In this document: positions 22,401 to 33,600 of the stretch, one piece after another
Layout: every line of letters starts with the position of its first letter
Numbering within the stretch: the first letter of the stretch is position 1
DNA from: Acanthaster planci
Lineage: Eukaryota > Echinodermata > Asteroidea > Valvatida > Acanthasteridae
Length of the DNA stretch: 64,000 nucleotides
Assembly: GCF_001949145.1 (NCBI RefSeq)
Contig: NW_019091398.1
Location: 1,410,015-1,474,014, forward strand
Reading direction: 5' to 3'
Made by a program: the position numbers and the translations under genes
Notes under the pieces: model-generated
Database searches by the model: none
What the model saw: only the letters and a program-made list of their open reading frames with translations
What the model was told of the DNA's origin: nothing

Positions 22401-24415
22401 GCTAACAGAAATTGGGATTTTACTTTGACGTTGACGGGGTGCTCCAAAAGTGGACAAGTTGAAAACTAAAACGGCTGACGTGCTCCCATGTATATATATA
22501 ATATAGACAAGTAACAATGGGCTTAGGGTCACATCAATTCTCAAGACGCCTGTCGAGTCATCCTGAAATACTCTTTCACCAACAGTTGCTGCCTGAAAAA
22601 TCTGAATTTAACACACCTTTATGTATTTTGTCGCTCGAATTCTTACTTTCAATCGTCTGGTCGTAATTTGACTGAGAATCGTGAGCAATAGGCATAGCGT
22701 CACTTTGTGGCAGAGAGTGCATACGCATCGTGTATATCTCGCCGCGCCGTTGTCAATGTGCGTATTAAACTGACACCTACAGCCTCGTTTTCAAACGCAG
22801 AAGTGCGCAGATCGATGCCACACGCGTCATGTTGGTTTGAGATGATTACATCGGCAGTTTTAATGATAACTTATGAAACGTAAGATGCCCGCAGTCCTGG
22901 ACAACGCCTGGGTGAAGGGTTCTAGTTGGTCCATCGCAGTCGCGTCCAGCGTTGCATCTTTGATTGACCGCAAATAGCAGAAAAAAATTACAAAGACGTA
23001 AAAGTGATTGTGTAACAAACCTTCGACAATATAAATTTAAATCACATGTTAAACATAATATCAAAATCAGACAAGTCCAGCTGGAAGATCTAACAAGATT
23101 ATGTCAATGCAATATTCCTCCACTCATTCCACGACGCACCACACAGCTCAAGATAATGCCGGACTGCATTTAAAAAAACAGAGCCATTCCGATATTGGAT
23201 TAAGTCTTTTTATAGATTTCATGGTGTTAATGTTGGCATGCCTTTGTATTATTGAAGACACTACAGCAATAACATGAACGTGTGACTTTGTGAAAAAGGC
23301 ACCATTTTATTTAGTTGTCAAGAGGCATGAAGCAGTTCGCTCACATGATGACAAGTCCGTAGTGTGGATCAACTTTTTAGGGCTTCCGATGATTTTGTAT
23401 GAGGACAACAGATTTTCCATTCGTATCTAATTATTTAAATTTGTTGACATTATAAAGTTAAAGCCACTCCGTAAATATGTATGCCCACTATACTTTGACA
23501 AATATATTTTATACTGGAATTCATATGCTGTAATGGCAAAGTACACTTTCTGTGTTGAAAAGCTTTGCTGAAATATGCGATTCCAATTGTTCTCAGCCTT
23601 CACTGGAAATTCTTTACTTGACTCCTATAGCTAATTGCCTTTGTAGTAAATGCCGCCTGTACCACTGGTAAAGCTTTCAAAAACAGTGATCAGACAAATT
23701 AGATTTCGGTGTTTCTGCTCACTTTGTAGTAGTCATGCAAATTCTTCTCTACTCTAGAACTTTGGAAATTCTCGCGCTGCCTAAGAAATCACATAAAATT
23801 GTACGATGAAAGAATGCAGAGATGTCTGAAATTACCCCGAAATACAAGCAGCAAGAAGATATATAATTGAATTAACAAAGCTTTCTTTTCATTAAATATT
23901 GGTGAGCAAACTTAATTAAGGCGCTGTTCCATCCCCTTAAGGCACTACAAACGAACTGGACTGGAAGTCTGTGTGAATATACACAAAAGATTTCAGGTAA
24001 TAATTTGATTAGGATGGAAAACATAAGTTGTAATTTGGTCCGCACACAATTAAGGCAGGGGAAAATTTCCTTTCTCGACTTTAATCAAAAAGCAGTTGGG
24101 GAGTTACGAAAAACCAAACAAGCCAAACCCCTACAGTCGTTCTACTGAAGTTACTGGGAGCATTGTCGCGTATTCTATACAAACAGTAGCGTCAGGTCCT
24201 CTCAGAACAAATGACTACGGACGGTGGCGAATTACCAACAAGCTATGCGATTGGACATCGGTGTACTAGTCACTGTCTTTGTTTATATGCTTAAAAAACC
24301 ACGAGAAATTTGACATTGTTGCCAGGACTGTATTCAGTATCCCTCATCGTCCAAATGTATGAGCAAACGAAAACTGCGCCTTTTTTGCACTTAGATTTTG
24401 GGGTAGCAAGAGAAA
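19420..24415. other. Intergenic region between gene A and gene B
   Basis: About 5 kb with no exon I can support. It holds the 3' UTR of gene A (a possible AATAAA at about 20159), a TATATA microsatellite near 20677-20698, a short duplicated phrase (GGTCCCCGATTGACA twice at about 21259-21290) and the tandem repeat at 22105-22465. The longest open frame (20805-21344, minus, 179 codons) has no signature and low-complexity codon content. The promoter of gene B should lie near the right end but was not identified. Confidence 0.5.
22105..22465. repeat. Two diverged tandem units of about 195 bp
   Basis: Anchors repeat at a spacing of 194-200 bases: CCCATTTTCTCATATTCTGCC near 22130 against CCTATTTTCTCATTTTCTGCC near 22320, and AGTGGACAACTAAAAACTT near 22255 against AGTGGACAAGTTGAAAACT near 22449. 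A further GTGGACAA occurs near 22117. Units are diverged and AT-rich, with no coding content; probably a satellite-like remnant. Confidence 0.6.
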
Positions 24416-27400
24416 ATGCTGCTGCTGTTTTTCCTCGTTACAACTGCTAGCACTCCAAGTGTGTGCCAGTCCAATGTCACCAAACTATACCTCCTTGGAC
24501 TCTATCCGGAGTCTGGCCCGTGGGCTGGAGCGCAGACCGCTATACCCGCTACCGAGCTAGCTGTGAAGGACATTAACGGCAATCCGGATATCCTACCTGG
24601 GTACGAGATTCTTGTCATACCAAGGGATTCAGAGGTAATTGCAGGGGTGGCTTTATCAATTATTGGCTGTTTTCAAAGGTAAAAGATTCAAACTCTTATC
24701 CGTTACTATAACAAGGGACCAGACAATTTAGAAATAAAAATTGCGTTAGGATAAAGGAAATCGTTAGAGAATGTTTACCACTTGGTGTTAAACATTTAAA
24801 TATTATACGCAGTGCAATTAATACTCTTAGGACGAATTGAGCCGTTGAATGGAAAAACAGGATTAAAAAGTTTGAAGTTTACTCTTTTTAAAGTTTGCGC
24901 AGTAAAGGTTTTGCTCATTTCAATGTTCAGGCTCTGAGGTCGTTAAGTGTAGGTTATTTTTCTTGTTGATGACGAAATGCCTGATCTTAGACATTCTAGT
25001 TTCATAGAAAGAGATAAGTTTATAGTCGATTCCAGTCGTGTGACTACTGATATTACTGTTTTTGCTTTTCCTTGGAATGAAGTTCCACAAACTCTTTATG
25101 TTACCGGTAGACAACTGGCCTTTTTAATTTAGAATAAATCATTGTTGCAAGGAGAAAACGGGCTGTTTCTGTCGTCAGTCTAAATCTAGAAAAAGCGCAG
25201 CAAACAAGAAAACAACATTGTAAACTCTTTAAAAATTCAAATATGAAGATATTGTACTCCTTTCCTGTATTTATGAAAAGCACTTTGGCTGAAAAAAATT
25301 CAAATCTTAAAACATTTGTCCCTAGAAGAAGTAATCTCTACATTTTGGGTTTTGTAAATATTATCAGTGTTTTTTTGAAGTAAGTAGTCGCGACGTTTCA
25401 AAGCAACAAAAAGCTAGATTTATATGCAAGAACTTTATATTGAAGAAAGGGATTGTAAACCACTCCTAGGGACTGACCAGTTTTCCTCTGCTGTATTGTT
25501 GGAACAATTTACGATGGGTTGACGTGGGTTAGATTTAGATGGATTGGGTTTGGTTAAGATGGCTTGGGTTAGGTATAACTGAGTTTATGGGGGGGGGTTA
25601 AGCTGAGTTGGGTTGGATTTGGGTTAAATGAGTTCGTTTCTCCAGTGCAATGGTGGCAAGGCTACCGACGAAATGTACCGAGAACTCTTCAACAAGAGCA
25701 CTACCAAGGTCATGGTGATTGGAGCAGGTTGTTCCTTAGCCACGGAACCGACAGCACAGGCTTCGCACTATTGGAACCTCATTCAGGTTGGACTCCTTAG
25801 AATCTTTAACCGTGTCTCATATTTCACGTGTGCCTAAAATTGTGTGTGTGTGCGTGTGAGGGGCGGGATTCCTCTGGTATATTCGGTTTTTTTTCCTTGC
25901 CAGTCCTTCTGCTATTGATTAATGGTTTGTCTATTATTTTTTTTCTTCATGTTTCTCACCGTAGAATCGAGGCGTTGTTTCTAGAAATAAGACTTATTAC
26001 ACCGCTGTCTTTACATCCTATCTGTGCACTGTTAAGATATCGTATAGCGCAATGTCTCCGAAGCTATCAAATCGACAGTTGTTCCCTCGGTTCTTCCGCC
26101 TGTATCCACCAGGGACAATGTTCAACGTTGGAAAACTGGCCCTCATAACGGAGTTCGGATGGAAGAAAGTAGCAACGCTTTGCGAGTCGGCTCCCGTCTT
26201 TTCATTGGTACACAAATCCTCTTAATAGCCACATCAAATAAAACGGCAGTAAATTCTCAGGAAGCTTAACCAATTAATGCTCATCCTTTTGTAAACAATG
26301 TTTTGCATCCATGAGATGAACTAATTTGTCCCGTAATCAGGCTTAATAGTCGCTTGGGAGAATTGCAATTTTTGATGTTGTTTCACTCAAAGACAATGGC
26401 AGAATTCCACCGTGATGCCAAAGACGTCGGTATCCAGGTGATAGCTTCCGAGAGTTTCGTGGATGATCCGACCACGCACGTGGAACATCTAAAGGTACCA
26501 ATAATTTATGATGGCAAAACATCAACTCGAGCTTTATTGGTGCCTTCCTTAATCATGCATTGTACAGAATAGTTTTAACCACAGATTTCTGAAATAATTA
26601 TCAGATATGACACAATCAAGACTTTAACCCGAAAAACAGTAGTGATATCACAAAATGTTCTCTACAATATACGTGCCTCTACATTCCTTGCCTTTTGGTT
26701 ACTTCACCACTACATATATAGCATACAAATATATTCAACACATAAGTACATGTATCATTGAAATCAAAAGATGAGTTCAAATCTGTTCGGGTGTGTAGTA
26801 CCCAAGTTTATTATAATTCAAAAGTAAGTGTTACCAAAAGTCAGATATTTCCTGTAGATGCTAATGATGCTTAAAGCCATAATTACTACAGATACTTTTA
26901 ATATTTAAAACAACTTCAAATTCCTCAATACCTTATACCTACAGGAATCTGGCGCTCGTATTATAGTGGGCGAATTCTATACCAATATGGCGCGGAAGGT
27001 TTACTGTCAGGCGTATCACCAGAAGATGTACGGCGCTAAATACGTCTGGATAGTGCCAGGTAAATTTAACTCATTGGGGACTTTATCTTCAGAAAACCAT
27101 GTGACAAGAACTTTGTCTCGAATTTTAGTCGCCGACAGGACTGGATTTTGTTTTGGTAAAACCATCTCCTCGGGCAATTTGTTAACATGCGTTCACATGC
27201 TGCACATGCTTGGATTCAAAGATTCCCAAAAAATGACTCTTTCCGTTTCCCAGAACTCATTCCTTCTCACTCAGCAATTTTAAAATTCATAATAACAAAC
27301 TCTGTTTCATGGAGGAAACAATTTCTTTCATTAACAGCAAAGAAGCAGACTAGAGGAAACACATATCATAACGTTGCTTCTCAAATAACGCATCGAATCA

Positions 27401-30400
27401 AATCTCGAGTACCAACCACAGTATTCCAGTTCAACCTAGTCCCTTAGGGTAAACTTATACTGAAATAAGTGGACTCAGGACTGTAAAAATAAACATGTTA
27501 ATTATCAAAGTACTTTTGAACACGGTTAAACTAAACCCTTACTGTTTTATTGCACATTTCAACATTGGAGCAAAGTTATGAAATATTAGTTTAACGGTTC
27601 GCCAAAAATGACAACTTAACAAAAAAATATTTTCCTTGTTTCCTCATTGGTTTGCTTTGTAAGAAAGAGTTAGTTAAGTAAAAAGTATGCGGTAGCATCA
27701 TGCCAAAGTATCTAAATTTATATGTGTTGTTCTGAAAAGAACTGTAGGGTACCATATATATTCAGAAAAGGGATATTTGTGCGTGGTGCTACCGGAAACC
27801 TTTAAAAAGCAACCCCAATGGTGGAAGAATATAAAAAATCTGGACGTAGTATGTTTACTTGAATCCCATTACAGACATTTATGCCAGATAAACCCGGATT
27901 CAGCAATTTTTTGGTTAAAAAACTCAGTTCTGAGACTCATTTCAGCGGAACGCCATGGCTAGCTTTCGTGAAAGGTGCGAGTTGTCATCGCTTCATTTAC
28001 ATCTAGGAAATACGGCTTTTCCAGAATTTTGTCGACGTAGCGCCGTGGAAACGGTTCTCCGACTGGTGCATGTGCGCACTGAGTGGGCGCAGTCACGTCA
28101 ATGCACATAATTACATGTAGTATAGTAACAGTTACACACTGTCCCAAGTACGAGGCGCAGAGTTTTACCGCTTTGAACTAATCGTGCCCCCCCCCCCAGT
28201 GCCGACGGGATCCTGGTCGGGCTGACGATGGGGCCACTGCTGGTGAACGAGGCGGTTAAGGAGGCCACGATCATATGATAGATAAGGCCTGGTAGGTTCA
28301 GAGTGGACAGATGTTTTCAATTCTTATGTTGGATGTTGTTATTTTATTCCGACAAAAGTGTCAGGCTAGGCTGACAGCCCTGGCGTTTAGGCTTTTGTAT
28401 ATACTAAAACATGCGTGGTCATGACGTCACGTTTTTCGTTTCCACGGTGGCACGTCATCAAACAAGCATTTCTGAGTGGCGCCACTAACGGTACCAACGT
28501 GCAAAATTTTGAAAAACCCGCACAATTGGTCCGTATTTTTTTTTCGCAGTCACAGTGCCACTTACAGATTTAACTTATTACCTAGATACCACGTGAGTAT
28601 ATTAAACTGTATTCCCTATTTTTTTACCACCACTGGGGTTACGCTTTTTAACTCACCATGCCACGTTGGATAAGTGTGTGAGGGATAGGTGGTATTGTAA
28701 TAAACAAATCAGAAACAAAGTATCTCCTTCGTGACTCTGAAGGATGGCACACCCTGAACTCCTTGCTGGTGGCAGACGATTCGATTGACTGTTCGTTGGA
28801 TCAGCTGAAAGAAGTAGTGTCTGGGCAGTTTGGACTAGCCGTACTTAGCTTTCCGACAGATCCTCGGCGAGCACCGACTGTGTCCGGGCTGGTGAGTCTG
28901 AAATTTGAAGTTAGATTCACCGAAATTGACAGATCAGAAAAGCTGAGGGGGGTATCAGGATTCAAATCACCAACGTTTTATACCTTCCATGAATATCCAT
29001 TAATTGCCATTTCAGATAAGTCTCTGTTGACATTTTCTTCGATCGTGACCCGTCACCTGACGTTAGTCTTCCAAGCGTGCACACCTATAGTTCCAGATTT
29101 ACACGTAAACTGTAATGAGGGAGGTTGACATCACTAAAGCTTTCAGGCCCCTCTTAAATGAGCAATGATTAGTCTTGATTGATCATTTTTTCCGTTCAGC
29201 AATTTATTGCGAAATTTACTTCAATACCCAATCGACCTACCAGGCGTTAGCGAAACCAAACGGCGTTTTTTGCCATTTTACTTACTCTCAGACGTCTCGC
29301 AAGTTCCTGGAGAGATTTAAATTGCTTGTTGATTCAGAAGATCCGGAATCCCTGATTGGTTTCCTTGATATGCCGTTCACCTATGACACTGTCTGGACTG
29401 CTGCCCTTGCTTTACACGAAGCCGACCAGCAACTTCGAAATTTAGGTAAATCCAAATTCTATTCTAAAAATCCTTTAATCGGTTGACACACATACATTAT
29501 GCGAATGGCAGAAATATGTTCTTCAGTTGTTTAGTTTCTCAGGGATATCAATTGGACAAAACTTTAGACAACGTGGGCACTATTTTTCAACATTTTAATT
29601 AACGACTCCTTTGGGCAAAGTCGAACGAGGTTTACAAAAATAAATAATGGTAAGCACAGTTTATTGAGTCGAATCACTTAAAATGAACATGACTGGTCAT
29701 AATTTAGCTCACATACGTCTGCGTTTGTATTCAGGTGTCAAGTATCTTTGCAAGTTATTGTAATATGTCTCATTTGGTTCTTACATCGCTAGATCCTCCT
29801 AAAACGTTGGCTGATTTCACGTACGATGACACTGTAACCGTGCAAATGCTCTTTGACATAATCAGCAGAATGACATTCGAGGGTATAACGGTGGGTAACA
29901 AGTTGCATTTTATTGGTCACCGCACACAGAAAAAAATAGTTCCTTTTTTATTCACAAGGAGTTCCACCAGTTCATTTATCAACCTCCTCTAGTGGTCTCC
30001 CAGTTTGTTGGTGCCTTTAAAGAGAGCGTTAATGGTATGCTTTTTAACTATGTGTGCTACTCTATACAGGCAATATCATAAGTGTAAGAGCAAAAACTTC
30101 CAATCGAGCAGAACCTTTGAAGGATTCCACTTTGGTGAAACAATAAATATCAGGTCAAGTTTCAATTTAATAAATATGATTACTATCTTTCTTTAATTCA
30201 TCGAAATCAATCACAGGGTCCAGTGAAATTCACTTCATCGGGAGACCGGCTGGGATTAATTCAAATTTGGCAAATACAGGGTAACTTTCCAGCTTTCATT
30301 TTGCTAGCATTTGAGTAAGAGTGAGATGTAGAGTAGATCCCTAAACTTATTTGTCATGTTAATTTGGCTTACATACTCAACCGAGCAGGCTGCTTTACAT

Positions 30401-30685
30401 TTCAATAAAAGTATACAAATTAAACAACTAACTTTCCTACCAATGTTACATCTTTGTTATGACTAAAGCAAAAATAGTAAATACAAATGACGACACACAC
30501 AGTCAAGAGTTGTAACGTCTCTATAAATGATCACCGCTGCCATATTTAAACAGCAGCGGACTTCCCTCATTTTTTAGTATATTTTAACACTTGCACAGAC
30601 AACAGCCGTGTCGACGTAGGGATGATGGACTCAGTGGCAAATAAACACATAACCTGGCAGGGATACGAACCAGTTCTCTGGGAAG
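24416..30685 (+). CDS. Gene B exons 1-10: signal peptide and Venus-flytrap domain
   Basis: Exons: 24416-24634, 25646-25786, 26037-26207, 26393-26494, 26945-27059, 28743-28891, 29292-29445, 29793-29890, 30217-30280, 30599-30685. Landmarks: [108 protein letters not shown]. The Phe-Tyr of lobe 2 and the GCS serine are shared with gene A. The Ser-to-Met change in the SxxSP loop and the Glu-to-Asp change are in positions that contact GABA in GABBR1 by family knowledge, so ligand preference may differ. Confidence 0.88.
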
Positions 30686-33600
30686 GTATGTCACATTTGT
30701 TGCTGAAATTCTCCGTACGTGCATTACAATTTGAGCTATAGGCAAGCAAGTAGAAGTTTACATTCGTGGCAATAATAATTTGTCAGCCTCATGTCTGTCT
30801 ACCTGCAAATGTCATTTTTTTTAAAGTTTTTTTTTGGGGGGGGCCTTATCTTTGCTGTTGAAGAGGACCTGTCCTCACATTCCGTTCTCTATTTTGTTTT
30901 TGGAAAGATGACTGAGGAGTAGGCTAGCATACCACCAATCAGCATCAAGTTGTTAATGTTGGGGCTAGACATCTTATTAAGGATTAATAATTTTTTTAAA
31001 GTTTTTTTTTGGGGGGGGCCTTATCTTTGCTGTTGAAGAGGACCTGTCCTCACATTCCGTTCTCTATTTTGTTTTGGTTCCCTTTCAAGGTGAGGCGCCA
31101 CCAATTGACTTCATTATCGAACTGGAGGATCGGCAAACGATAAAAACTGCAGTATTCATCACTGGCGTAATCTTTGCCACAGTTGGAATTATCCTAGCGT
31201 GCTGTTTCCTGGCTTTCAATATCCACTTCAGGACACTTAGGTATTAAACAGGTGACACAATTATTTGACTCTGATTTATCCTAAATGATGCACGATGTGA
31301 TGAATTTACCTTTATTTTGACGAAGGGAATCAGCCAATTTGTTTTTTTTAGGGGGGAGGGAGGGGAGCGGCCCTAAAACCATTTGAACTGCTTGTTGCAT
31401 ATGAACACACGACCAAAATTCCACAAGACTTATTGGTAAATTCGGCTAATGCGGATGAATGCCAAATTAAGCAAGGACTACATATAACAAACGTTATTCT
31501 AGATATACATGTATTGTGTCATACATTGTTGTGCAAAATTATCACAGTATTCTGTGTGGAACAAAGGTGATATCTTTCATGTTGTGCTACGTTGTGTCTC
31601 TGTCTGTTTCTTCATTGCAGGGTGATCAAGATGTCTAGCCCCAACATTAACAACTTGATGCTGATTGGTGGTATGCTAGCCTACTCCTCAGTCATCTTTC
31701 AAGGAGTGGATACGTCCATAGCATCCACTGAGACATTTGTGTGGATGTGCAAGGTAAATAAATTATAGTGAGATCTCTATTATTTGTGGTGGTTATACTG
31801 AATAAGGATAAAGATTAATAATGGATTATTGTTTGTGGTAATCTCGCTTAAAATGTAATCATGTCATTAAACAGTGTATTCCAGTAGAACATCTACCGCA
31901 TAGATTTGAAGTATATCCTATGTTGTCTAGTGATCGACTAAAAAAATGCAAAACCGAACAAACCAATAGGCCTTATTGTTGGTCTCGAGGATGTTGGAAA
32001 TGATATACCTTATTTTGATGTATTAATTATTTTTAGGCCAAGACTTGGTGTTTGTCTATTGGATTCTCTTTGGCCTTTGGCTCCATGTTCAGCAAGACCT
32101 GGCGAGTGCACAAGATATTCACCAACAAAACAACAACAAAGATGGTAAATCGCAAAACAAACAACAAACATAACAAAACAACGACATCGCACGACACTAC
32201 TAAGTCTGTTATTTGTAAAGTCCAGCTATAATGATAATTCTTCCAGAGATAGCAAGGAGGATCAACATTCTTGTTGAAAATTGTATTGATATTCAAAAAT
32301 GATGGTGCCTGTGAAGCCCATTCCGGAGTTATGCCCCTGCAGAACCTTCAAGTCAACTGGGTGATGTGGCAAATGCCACCAATAACATAAATTCCTCCAA
32401 GCCTCCTCCAATTCTCCCAGAATTCTCAAACTTGCAGGGTCTTTCATTTCTCCAATAATGACATGCATTTTTAATCTTATCTCTTCACAAGTTCCACTCC
32501 CCATTGCTGGAAACTGGCAAACGTTGTTGCTCTGTTCAAATATGGTGATAAGTCTCTTATTGAGAACTATCTCTCTTACCTCAGTTCCATGTAAAATGCT
32601 TGAATGTTTCAGACTTCAGAAACTGCTTGCCCACTTAACAATATAGTACCATTCCTCAATCTCAACATGGTTTCCAACATTGACGTTCTGGTATCACTCA
32701 GTTAAATCTACCCTGTTTTATAGATGGGCTCATGCACTAGATGTCTCTGAACCACCCAGAATTGATGCCACCTTTAATATAATAAGTCAAAAGCCTTTGA
32801 TAGGTGTGATCATCTAAATCTTCTTCAGAAGTTACACCTATACGGCATCTGTGGAATTCCTCTTTCATGGATTAAATATATTGTTTCTGACAGGAAATAA
32901 CGAGTAATTTTTGCAAGGAACAAGTCAGAATGGATACAAGTTATCTTAAGCGTTCCCAGGGGCTCGGATCTCGGTCTAGTGCTTTTTGGTTTGTTCACAT
33001 CTGATCTAATAGTGTTCAATCGCCACTACCTCAATATGCAGATGGTACTGTGTTGTTTAAAATTGTTCAAAATGCTAATGATGCAGTTTTCTTACAGAAA
33101 GATCTCAACTCGATCTCTGAATGGTGGACACGGAACCACATGAAGCTGAACTCAACCAAGTGTAAAGTGATACATATGCACTCTTTACTACTTCCAGGGT
33201 ACAGAACAGCTGCAAGTGGTCAGCTCCTACAAATACCCTGGTGTTCTTTTTCCCAGTTACCTTACATGGATAAAGCATGTTAACAAGATTCGTTCAAAAT
33301 GTTCCAAACATGCTGGTATCATTCGACGCACTGTGAAATCCAGAAATACAGTAGTAAACGTTTCCAATCTCTTTGCCAGTCTGTTCTTGAATATGGATTA
33401 ACAGTTTGTTACCACATAAGAAAAATCAAATCCAATGTATTGAGGCATTTCAACGACGCTTCACGAAATCTTGGCTTTCCTTACAATCTTGCTACCTCCC
33501 TCACTTAAGAAGAACGCTTGTCTAAACGTACCTCCCCCTCTCTACAACAGACTTGCTGTCTTAGGTGTTTCCTTTGTCATTAAATGCCTCTTCAAACATA

